This document shows positions 1-8,377 of a stretch of DNA of 64,000 nucleotides, one piece after another. The notes below the pieces were generated by a model. That model was not told the origin of the DNA, ran no database searches, and saw nothing but the letters and a program-made list of their open reading frames with translations. The stretch comes from Trichomonas tenax (lineage: Eukaryota; Parabasalia; Trichomonadida; Trichomonadidae), in assembly GCA_023091735.1 (NCBI GenBank), contig JALKBU010000072.1, positions 1-64,000 of the forward strand, read 5' to 3'. Both the position numbers and the translations under genes were made by a program. Each line of letters begins with the position of its first letter. The stretch's first letter is position 1.

Positions 1-132
1 ATCATTTTTTATGACTCGAAGAGTCGGAACCCTTCGGGTTCTTACATTTTCTTTAGATTTAATTAAAAAATCGTATTCATTTAATTGCTTAATACCCCAT
101 TTCTTCATTAGCTCAGGCGAAACGATTACCAT
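1..132 (-). CDS. Partial ORF open at left window edge, unknown function
   Basis: An ATG on the minus strand at 130-132 opens a 44-codon frame that has no stop before the window edge, so it is the N-terminus of a longer gene or a fragment. The translation begins MVIVSPELMKKWGIKQLNEY and ends in a basic stretch with two Arg-Arg/Arg-x-Arg clusters. No domain is recognised. Its closeness to a terminal-inverted-repeat element and a recombinase fragment makes a mobile-element gene possible, but that is inference only. Confidence 0.3.
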   Translation of the reverse strand, partial: MVIVSPELMKKWGIKQLNEYDFLIKSKENVRTRRVPTLRVIKND

Positions 133-378
133 ATATATATAATCTCTTTCTTCCAAATAAAAAATTAAATTATTTTAAAAAATTAACTTAAAAATTAGTT
201 GCTCGGATTTGTTGTTTATATATATAGTGTTTGGAATACACCCTTTATATTTAGAATGGCAAGTAACCCCCTTACTCTACTACTAATATTGAAATCAAAT
301 GGAAGATTTCGAAAGTGAATATTGTATTTCTTCATTGCTTTTCATTATTCAACAAGAAGGCTTTGTGTCGTTAGAAAA

Positions 379-1394
379 TGGAGTTTAATAGAATAAAGGT
401 GACTTTATTGGAATAGAGTGAATTTGGAATCAAACCCTATTTTGGAATAACCGCCAATTTGGAATAATGACGGTTATTCCATATGCCAAAAATAGTCTGA
501 AAAGTGATAATAATGGAATAATCAATTTTTTGGAATCAAAATGAATTCGGAATTGAAATCAAAAATGAATTTGGAATCAAAAGTGGAATAATGGAATTAG
601 GAATCGACCTCAAGGTCTCTGTTATATAGCAACCTATTATGAAGTTGTTAGCTGACATCGAGCTTGTTTACATGTCAGTTATTCTTCCACTTTGAGTCCA
701 CGTTTTTGTTGAATAGAGAATACATTGATGCGTGCTATGATATATGCAAGACAACAGCCAATGAATTCTATCAATTGAAAATGTAGTTTTGCTTTAAAAT
801 GAAAAGATTTCAGAATAAATCACTTCTAACTTTTCGATTTTTAATCATTGTTATTGCATATGCTCTATATTTGAAGTGTCCATCGATTTTGAAGATCAGA
901 AGATTCCAAATATTTAGCGTGCGATTAAATACCTGAAACAGATTGAGAAAAATTCTTCGCCTCATAGCTAAATTAGCAAAACACTCCAAGCTTTAATGAA
1001 GAGGTTTGCTGGTTTGACTCGCGTTAGTCCTTCCTTTTTCCTTTTTACCACAAATTCTGGATGATAATACTATCTCAATTTGAATTGGAATTGAGGATAA
1101 AGTGATTATGTTTCCAACTGCCCGACAGTTATTACAAAGTATTTTTGATCCCATTATTATCCATTATTCCTAATTCCAATATCGAAGTTGATTCCAAATT
1201 TTGAGAGCATTATACGCATATCCAAATATTCGGCGATTCCAAATAATTCGGTTATTCTATTATTGTCACTTTTCGATATATTTTTGGCATATGGAATAAC
1301 CGTCATTATTCCAAATTGGCGGTTATTCCAAAATAGGGTTTGATTCCAAATTCACTTTATTCGTATAAAGTCACCTTTATTCCAATAAACTCCA
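379..1394. mobile_element. 1-kb element with ~160-bp terminal inverted repeats, no ORF
   Basis: The left arm (379 to about 540) reappears as its reverse complement at about 1235-1394 with few mismatches. Shared landmarks are TGGAGTTTA at the tips, AAAGGTGACTTTAT, GAATTTGGAATCAAACCCTA, GGAATAACCGCCAATTTGGA and CCATATGCCAAAAATA. Weaker similarity continues inward to about 610 and 1141. Both arms are full of degenerate GGAAT/ATTCC units. The ~600-bp core has no convincing reading frame, so this looks like a non-autonomous DNA element (a MITE or a deletion derivative of a larger TIR element). I could not identify a target-site duplication at the tips. Confidence 0.75.
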
Positions 1395-3201
1395 ATGATT
1401 ATGCTAATGGAAGTAAAATTGTCGGTCTTATTTTATGTATGTATTGAGAATCGAATGAGGATGCATATATTTGTAGAAGCATGCCCCTAAATTACATTTT
1501 TGGTGACAGCCCCTTTTAAATATTGATGTTGTCCACCAGGTGTATCACAGGCGTGATTTTTGAAATGTGTATATCATGCTAAGGATGTCGTTTTGGAAGT
1601 ATCTTAGGAAAATGCAAAAACACCTAAAAATTTAGCTTCCAAGCAACGATTATTTTTTGCATTTTTTTGTAAATTGCTAAAAATCCCATGATTTTACTCA
1701 TCAAAACACATGTTTAATTAATACATTACCACCTAATAATGCCTGTGATGCTATATACAATGTTTAGATGGTAGGCTATATTTTCGAACAGAGAGAGGTG
1801 TATTGACTTCGAGTGTCCACAGACAACATTGCCAGTATGATCATTATGCTTTAGTGACGATAGGAATACATACTATCCGGTTGGATATTACTATTGTCGC
1901 TTATGCTGATCCACAATTTACAATTTAGCAACAAATTACAAATTAAATCAATAAAAAGACAGTAGATGGTATATACATATCATTGTATTCCATTCAGTGA
2001 TGTGTCAGTAGTATATAAAATGATAGTTAAAAATATAGATATTTTTTTATTTACTATTATGAGTTAAAAATGTATTATTAGAAGACAGTTCTGTCCGGCT
2101 GTGAGTGCACTTGAATAGCTTAAGCTTGATTGACCAAGAATATAACCAAAAATGGAAGGCAAAATTCAAAATAAATCCAAACTTTACAAATTATTTCAAT
2201 TTTATAAATTTAATATATTATTGCTAACACAATTTCAGTCATATACAGACGATAAGTGTCAAAAAATCGATACAAAAAGTGCCTCTAACCGTTTGGTCGG
2301 GTAACTAAAGGCATCTGTATATATCGCACATATGCATGACACTCTAAATTCCCCAATTTTGGCCGCTAAATCCTTAAAAATGGAGTCAATACACTTCTGA
2401 ACAAAGCTACTTTTCCCTGTTCAATTTTAGGAAGATCCGAGTACCTTCATCAAATTTGGAGAATTTTGAGAAGGGAAGATTTTAGGAAGATTTAGGACGG
2501 AAGAAAGAATTTTTGAATGATTTTTCATATCAGTCTTAAAATAGCCTTATGGTTCCAATTACATCAATTTGGAATTGAATGACCACGATATGAAAAAATA
2601 ATTTTTGCGTAATATTACTGCTAATATAATTTGTAATCAAATTGGAAAAGCCATTGAACGATAGGATTTTTTCCCTTCCAATAATTTTGGCAGATTCTTG
2701 AATGATCTTCCTATCGTTCACAACAATGTTTATTTTTCACTCGATTCTGCAAGCCATCATCAAGTGATGGCAATCTCTTCAATCAGAGCGCCCAAAGTTT
2801 TAACTAGATCTCCAAAACATCGAAAATTCAAATCTCTACAGATCTGTTTGCCTTTTTCTTGAAGCCTACAATGCGCTGGATCGAGCCTTGCAGAACATTG
2901 TCATAAGTTCCAGAAGCACGCAATCTTATAAAAACTCATGAATATGTTTTAAAAATTTCGGAAATTAGCGAAGCGACATCAAATGCTCAATGTTCGGCAG
3001 ATTTGTAATCGAAACAACATTACAACAATTTATAAATATGCGTGAGTGGAGTCGATTCTCTGTATCGCTTGTTTAATACACTTTATCCATCATATTGAGT
3101 ATCCTTGGTTCCATAATGTTAGCGCTTAATCTCCATCATAATTAAATCCAGTAAAACAATGTGATTATCCTCAATTCTAATACTAATTATTCTCCATTTA
3201 A
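1395..3201. other. Non-coding stretch, no gene seen
   Basis: This stretch is AT-rich with stops in all frames. The only structure noted is a short hairpin near 2280-2315 (TGCCT...AGGCA outer stem with ACC/GGT inside). The short minus-strand ORF at 2536-2721 has no family resemblance and is not called. Confidence 0.5.
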
Positions 3202-3441
3202 ATGGTGGCTAAAATCTTCCCTAACACTGATGCTTACTATCAGCGCACCATAACAGCCTACACGAAAACATTGTTCCCAGACGATAATATTTCCACTCAC
3301 AGTTTTCGAAAGGGAGCAGCAAAATCAGCCGCTAATAAACTAATCTGGATTAAGCAATTCACGCAATGGGAGGGTGGAGAAGCCACTGCTTCAAACATTA
3401 TACTAGATTTGACATTATACAAGCAGCAAATCAAATTATAG
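3202..3441 (+). pseudogene. Tyrosine-recombinase C-terminal fragment
   Basis: The 79-codon frame contains the stretch STHSFRKGAAKSAAN. This matches the H-x-x-R box of the catalytic core of tyrosine recombinases (phage-integrase/Crypton/DIRS-like superfamily), usually written T-H-S-x-R-[RK]-G-[AG]-A. A Trp-containing segment (QWEGG) follows, where the family has its W/H box, and a Tyr occurs near the C-terminus (LTLYKQQ). The other catalytic Arg and the N-terminal core-binding domain are missing. It therefore reads as a 5'-truncated remnant of a mobile-element recombinase. The superfamily call is fairly firm; the exact element class cannot be decided. Confidence 0.55.
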
Positions 3442-3667
3442 ACGTTATATAAAAGTTGTATTCAATACGACTTTAAGGTTCCAAAATATATCAATTTGAC
3501 AATCAGTTTCGACATCTGACACTTTATGATGTCAGATTTTCTTGAAATGTTACATGTAAACCGTCTATTTTCGTAATATTTGGTTTCTTCTTATAAATTT
3601 TATCCACATTTCACATTTTTAGCCCGAAATAAGAATTCCTAAATTTTCTTCGCCTAAAAAATTATCG

Positions 3668-4801
3668 ATGAGTGAGCTGTATGGCGTAGGATTAATTTTC
3701 CAATTCATTGATGATCATTTCTACTTCAGCCGCGCTGCGCTGTTCATTATATCGTGTATTGTTGCGTCCTACGGCTATACCTTCTTCTTTTTCTTCTTCT
3801 TGTTGATTGAATTATTCATTTATTTTGCTCAATTCATGGGCCCCGTCATCGACAAGAGGCGCAAAGAGGAATTCGAGCAATGGATCAATGAATCAGTAAA
3901 AGTAACAGGTGGCGAAACAGCGCATTGCCTAAATCTCTTTTTAGAAGAGGCCTGGCAACAGGTTTTTCCTGATACTTACAGTCCATTCTTCTGTTCTTTG
4001 CTGACAGATCTTTTTAATTACTTGTTGCCGAAAATTATTAGAAATATCAACTTTACTTGGTTTTCTTTTGGTAAACAACCACCGAAACTCATCCAAGTAC
4101 TTACAGAGCAACCTCCAAATCCACAATCAATGGCACTTACCGCTTACGTTGTCGCTGCACAAGATTTATCAATCAAAATGAATTGCACTGTGTTAAAAAT
4201 ACCATTTACATTGGAGCTCTCAGATATCGTTGCTTATGCTCCAATTACAACCATCGTCGAATGCCCTGAGCAGCCAAACTTTTTGTATTTACCACCAGTA
4301 ACATCAATTATTTTCAATTCCAAGGAGCATTTAAGACTTCTCTCGAACACCCTTCTCTTGAACGGTTACAATGTCAGTCGCCTTCCAGTTATTAATTTCT
4401 TGTGGTGCCACATGCTCGAACACTTCTTCAAGATCATTTTGAGTGACGGAGAATCTGTTGTTTGGAACTTTGTTTCCAATGAATGGTCCCTTCGTCATAT
4501 GACAAGGCCATATTCATCATTGTCTGCAAAGATGTTCAAAGATATTGCGACAGAAGTTCATTCCGAGAAGCTTGGTAGATTCTCAATGCCAGAGTCAATG
4601 CTGCAGGCATTCAATGATTCAAGAAAGAAGCTTTGGGAAAGATTATATTCTGTTGAAGTTCCCCCAACGAAGAGACTTGTATACTTAGCACCAAATCATG
4701 GTGAAAGTTCCCAACCATTGCTTCCATTTGAGTTGAAACGTGCGGAAACAGTTGATGTCGTGATTCAAACGGACGAAAACGATTTCAAGACTGAGGAATA
4801 G
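3668..4801 (+). CDS. Membrane-anchored SMP-domain (E-Syt/tricalbin-like) lipid-transfer protein
   Basis: The protein has 377 aa. Residues about 22-56 form one long hydrophobic segment, a likely membrane hairpin, followed by a basic KRRKEEFEQW. From about residue 82 the order of features fits the synaptotagmin-like mitochondrial-lipid-binding (SMP) fold: ETAHCLNLFLEEAW (family E-x-x-x-W-L-N-x-x-L-x-x-x-W), a helix ending LPKIIRNINF, then FSFGKQPPKL (family F-x-L-G-x-x-P-P). Known SMP proteins sit at ER contact sites and move glycerolipids between membranes. No C2 domain follows, which is shorter than classic E-Syts; the acidic tail ends DENDFKTEE. The ATG at 3668 gives a complete anchor. A motif-like TTACATGTAAA lies ~108 bp upstream. 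SMP membership is inferred from pattern only. Confidence 0.6.
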   Translation: MSELYGVGLIFQFIDDHFYFSRAALFIISCIVASYGYTFFFFFFLLIELFIYFAQFMGPVIDKRRKEEFEQWINESVKVTGGETAHCLNLFLEEAWQQVFPDTYSPFFCSLLTDLFNYLLPKIIRNINFTWFSFGKQPPKLIQVLTEQPPNPQSMALTAYVVAAQDLSIKMNCTVLKIPFTLELSDIVAYAPITTIVECPEQPNFLYLPPVTSIIFNSKEHLRLLSNTLLLNGYNVSRLPVINFLWCHMLEHFFKIILSDGESVVWNFVSNEWSLRHMTRPYSSLSAKMFKDIATEVHSEKLGRFSMPESMLQAFNDSRKKLWERLYSVEVPPTKRLVYLAPNHGESSQPLLPFELKRAETVDVVIQTDENDFKTEE

Positions 4802-4867
4802 AATATTTATTTGTTTAAATGTTTATATATTGCAATTTGAAAGAGAAAATACACACAAAACTTTATT

Positions 4868-5602
4868 TCAAGCATTTTCATTTGATATTTTTTGGAAAAG
4901 ACGTGATTGTTGTGACTTAAGTTGCTGCACCTTATTCATCAGCATCACAATTGTTCTAGGTTGTAAATTACCAAGATTCACTGTGATTGAGAATTTTTGA
5001 CCTACAAGCTTTGGCTGGCAGCTCTTGATACATTCTAAAAGCGTCAGACTCTCTTCATCGCTGTCTAACAACTGAATGTCTTTTCTCAATTGATCGATTT
5101 CTTCATAAGTAAATTCCATATCATCGACAGTTTCAGTTTGATCGTACTGTTTGATACAAGGAGATGACGAAGACTTCTTTTTGTTGTTGAAAACTATGTT
5201 GTAGTTAATTGGTTTCACTGCATCGCTTAATTGCTCCGAAAGAAACATTAATTTATTAATCCAATCTATATCCGGACGGTCTGAGACGTATATAAGTAAA
5301 CTCTCCGCATATTGCTTGATATCTTGCGCCAGAGTCGTAGTTACTGAATCATCTTGCCAATATTTTTGGCAATTCTTCCAAATAAGGCCGAGGTCTTCTT
5401 TGAATTCAGATACTGTTTTGTATTCATTAGTTTCGAGCTTTTTTTGTATAGTATTTAAGTCCATTGGATTCTCTATAACGTCATAATAGTCCGAAAAATC
5501 TTCATTCGATGAATCAATGGGTTCTATAAACCACCTCGCTGAAGGTCTCTGTTTTATTTTTTTAATTACGTCAAGCAGTGTGTTTTTCACCGATGCTTCC
5601 AT
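4868..5602 (-). CDS. Bromodomain plus NET (BET-like) protein with atypical acetyl-lysine pocket
   Basis: The protein has 244 aa. Residues about 8-105 are a bromodomain: RWFIEPID takes the WPF-shelf place, YYDVIENPMDLNTIQKKL is the classic Y-x-x-x-I-x-x-P-M-D-L helix, and KNCQKYW lies at the BC loop. Residues about 162-227 (FTYEEIDQLRKDIQLL ... NLQPRTIVML) resemble the NET/extra-terminal domain of BET proteins. BET proteins bind acetylated histone tails and recruit transcription machinery. Here the conserved Asn that contacts acetyl-lysine (Y-N in BRD4 BD1) aligns with Trp82, so canonical binding may be lost or changed. The gene converges on the upstream SMP gene with 66 bp between the stops. 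Only one bromodomain is present, where animal BETs have two. Confidence 0.85.
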   Translation of the reverse strand: MEASVKNTLLDVIKKIKQRPSARWFIEPIDSSNEDFSDYYDVIENPMDLNTIQKKLETNEYKTVSEFKEDLGLIWKNCQKYWQDDSVTTTLAQDIKQYAESLLIYVSDRPDIDWINKLMFLSEQLSDAVKPINYNIVFNNKKKSSSSPCIKQYDQTETVDDMEFTYEEIDQLRKDIQLLDSDEESLTLLECIKSCQPKLVGQKFSITVNLGNLQPRTIVMLMNKVQQLKSQQSRLFQKISNENA

Positions 5603-6035
5603 AAATTAATGATTTTCTTGTATCATTGTTCGTTAAAATTTTTTGATCATAAAAATCGCTTCTACATAACCAAGTTATCGCATTGCAAATCAATATATAT
5701 TATGAAATAATTTTTCCAGCTGATTGGCCTTTATATATTATACAAATCTCATTTTATAAGTCTATATAGCACATACTCACGATTACAATATCTATTTCCA
5801 AAAATTATAAATTTCAAACAAAGATTAACATTTTTATCATATTATAATGTAATATACAACGTATTCTCAACTATAATTGAACAATTCTCATATTGAAATG
5901 TGTTGTTATCGGTAAAAATATTTTGAATATAATTATATTAATGTGCTAAGTCATTAGAATGAGATTTCTGTTAATGAAGGAGTGAAGTTTTTAACAGAGA
6001 AAGTACAACAATAAATACAAAGTTTATATTTTTTG
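5603..6035. other. Intergenic, nothing recognised
   Basis: This is the AT-rich spacer between the bromodomain gene start and the ArfGAP stop. No ORF, RNA or repeat stands out. Confidence 0.5.
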
Positions 6036-7127
6036 TCAATGTTTTGCTTGTGAAAAATCGAGGCCAGCAAACATGTTCACTGCCGATCCTGACATATTTG
6101 GCTTTACGGGTGCAGACATAGGTCGAACAGAACTGCTTGCCCCAAACATTTGATTGAGAATTTGGTCTCCCGTTGGTTTTATCATGTAGCGTCTGCCATT
6201 TCCGCGTGACTTTTGAACAATTACTTGTGGTTGACGGTTTGTTTCGTTGATGAAATTGAAACTGCTCTTTTCTTCTTCTTGTGGTGCTGCAGCGTTAGTT
6301 TCCTGAATAGCAGCTGCATCAGGATTAAGTATTGATGAAGATTGTGACTCTGTTGATGGAATAATCTGTATAATTTCTTGATTTTGCGTATTTTCTTGTG
6401 TTTCCGTGTTTTCTTGTGCCGGTTGTGAATTTTCTGTCTTTTCTGGTGTTGAATTAAAGAATGAGAATGCAGATGGCGTTTCTTCTTCTTGTTTAGGTTC
6501 TTCTTTTGTTTCTTCCTTTTTAACAGGCTCGTTCATGAATGAAAATGCTGAAGGTTGCTCTGTTTCTATCTGCACAACCTTTTTCTGAGGCTTTGCATTC
6601 ATGAAATCGAAAGCAGAAGGTGAATCGTCGATGATTTTTGGTGCAGGTTTAGGTTGCGATGCATTTAACAACGCAGAAAGTTGCGGAGAAGAGGCAGAAA
6701 TCATGCTGCGTGATGAAGTAATGTATCTCGACCTCCTGTTTTGTGGTGGCTCGCCTGAATCAGCCCATCGCCTTTCGACGTATTTCTGGCGAATAAACTG
6801 TTCCATTGCAGGTGTATCGAATGGGGATGGGCGTGCAAAGTCAGCTAGTAAATTCTTTTCGTAATATTCATTTGCAACTTTGTTTCCTACGCGTTTCATG
6901 AGTCTTGACTGTTCTGGTGTCCAATTGTCCAATGCAACAGCTCTAACAAAGGAAATGTGAGTTCCCAGAGACCTGTGAATTCCGCTACACTGATAGCAAA
7001 TAAAAATACCAAGGGTAGAGCTCGCCCATTTGGACACGTTGTACTGGCAGTCCGCGCAGACAGCGTTTTCCGGCAAACTAGCAAGTTGGATAACAAGCTG
7101 TTTCGCCTCTGGTGTGCACTTCGACAT
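6036..7127 (-). CDS. ArfGAP domain protein with repeated SAFxFMN motifs
   Basis: The protein has 363 aa. The N-terminal ArfGAP zinc finger is complete: Cys24-x2-Cys27-x16-Cys44-x2-Cys47, followed by the catalytic arginine finger in SGIHRSLGTHISFVRA (Arg52), and LDNWTPEQ. It should stimulate GTP hydrolysis on Arf-family GTPases in vesicle traffic. The finger sits at the extreme N-terminus, as in ArfGAP1/SMAP-type proteins. The rest is low-complexity and Glu/Gln/Pro-rich, with four spaced copies of a short motif (PSAFDFMN, PSAFSFMN, PSAFSFFN, SSFNFIN) that looks like a repeated linear binding site. A basic patch (KSRGNGRRYMIKP) and FAGLDFSQ close the protein. The start is the first ATG and the N-terminus fits the family. 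Confidence 0.9.
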   Translation of the reverse strand: MSKCTPEAKQLVIQLASLPENAVCADCQYNVSKWASSTLGIFICYQCSGIHRSLGTHISFVRAVALDNWTPEQSRLMKRVGNKVANEYYEKNLLADFARPSPFDTPAMEQFIRQKYVERRWADSGEPPQNRRSRYITSSRSMISASSPQLSALLNASQPKPAPKIIDDSPSAFDFMNAKPQKKVVQIETEQPSAFSFMNEPVKKEETKEEPKQEEETPSAFSFFNSTPEKTENSQPAQENTETQENTQNQEIIQIIPSTESQSSSILNPDAAAIQETNAAAPQEEEKSSFNFINETNRQPQVIVQKSRGNGRRYMIKPTGDQILNQMFGASSSVRPMSAPVKPNMSGSAVNMFAGLDFSQAKH

Positions 7128-7228
7128 TTTTTTGTAAATTTTTTTTCTTCATGGGTTTGGAATTGGTGATTTTATTGTGAACATGGATACTATTCGAGAT
7201 GATTTGTTGGGTATACTAAAAATTCATT

Positions 7229-7485
7229 AAAAAGTGACGCGATTACATGGCAAATGCATTTCATTTTGACATGTAAAATTGGTTAGCTAATTAGAATCTG
7301 TATTTATAAAGTTCAATTAAAATTGTTATAGCATCTGAAAATCTTATTATAGAATCTCTCAAGCTTGCTAGAGCGTCTAATAAGCTTGTTAGAGAGTCTA
7401 TCAAGCTTAATAGAACACCCTTTGTTAAAAGGGCAAACTTTACATGTCAAAACATATTTATAACTGCCATGTAATCACTTTTTCG
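7229..7485. mobile_element. ~257-bp MITE-like element with imperfect terminal inverted repeats
   Basis: The left arm (7229-7279) carries AAAAAGTGA, then GATTACATGGCA and TTTTGACATGTAAA. The right arm (7437-7485) carries the reverse complements in mirrored order: TTTACATGTCAAAA, TGCCATGTAATCACTTTTT. The arms are about 45-50 bp with small gaps. The core holds four 21-bp tandem units. There is no ORF. It sits ~100 bp upstream of the ArfGAP start. No target-site duplication is certain. Confidence 0.6.
7328..7411. repeat. Four 21-bp degenerate tandem repeats
   Basis: Units start at 7328, 7349, 7370 and 7391, each exactly 21 bp, around the consensus AGAGxxTCTxxxAAGCTTxxT. Units 2-4 share AAGCTT, while unit 1 is diverged (ATCTTATT). 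The array lies inside the inverted-repeat element at 7229-7485. Confidence 0.75.
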
Positions 7486-8364
7486 TGACTCTTTATTATC
7501 ATAGTTTTCGCGCAGAAAATATGCACTATGTAAGTTTTTTCAAACTTTTATTTGTAAATTGTGTCAAAAATACCTCGTTACACGTCAAATTGTCATTTTT
7601 AAATCGAATAAAGTGATAATTTACTCAATCTATCCTGGGGTTTGGTTTCTTTGGTCTTAAAATAGAATGGAACCAGTATAGATGGAGAGTATCCCACGTT
7701 TGTCTTAGAAATGTATGCTTTTTTTGCTCACACCACTTGATAGTCTGGATCGGTGTTGGAATGAATCAGAGACTATTAAGTGGTTATATGAGTACATAAG
7801 TTCATTCAAACAGAGCCTTATGCTCTGTTTATAAACGAATATAAGAACGATTAAGCAAAATATGATCTATTTGATATCAAACCAACAACAATGAAACAAC
7901 ATCATGCAACACAATTTAATGAAATGATTTATTAATATATAACATCTAAAACTCATTTTCAATATAATGATTTGAATCAATATAAATTAAATAGTAATTA
8001 TTATGAAAAACACATTTGGGTATCAATTTCCAATGACTTTGTAATATTGTATAAGATAAGAAAGTTATGGGTTTGCTCTAATGATGAGATTAAATATTAA
8101 CCTTAAATATATTATTATAAAACTAGGCAAAACGAATGTCATGGGTGATATATTCATAAGGTAGATAGATAATGGATAAAAGGATAAACTGGATTATTTT
8201 GTAAAAGAAATTTTTTGAATTCCAAAAAAAAATCGATTCATTTTATCCTTCCGTGTGAAAAGCGATATATAGGCTTCAGAAATTATAGATTCGATGAGAA
8301 AACAATGGATTGGAATGTGGTCAGGTGACTTAATGACGATATTGAATGCCCGTTTATTTTTTGG
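7486..8364. other. Intergenic with two hairpins
   Basis: An imperfect stem of about 20 bp lies at 7727-7793 (CCACTTGATAGTCT pairing with AGACTATTAAGTGG, loop ~22 nt). A second short perfect hairpin, AAACAGAG/CTCTGTTT, lies near 7817-7840. The rest is AT-rich with no gene seen. Confidence 0.45.
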
Positions 8365-8371
8365 TCATTTT
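8365..8371 (+). promoter_or_regulatory. Trichomonad initiator (Inr) of CCT3
   Basis: TCATTTT matches the trichomonad initiator TCAYTWY. Its A (8367) would be the transcription start, 11 nt before the ATG at 8378, the usual very short 5' leader. This decides the start: the frame is open upstream to 8294, but those 28 codons would precede the transcript and do not resemble CCT-gamma. Confidence 0.75.
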
Positions 8372-8377
8372 AGTATC

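Noticed and set aside
8294..8377. N-terminal extension of CCT3 from the first ATG at 8294
   Set aside because: It precedes the initiator at 8365 and does not resemble any CCT N-terminus.
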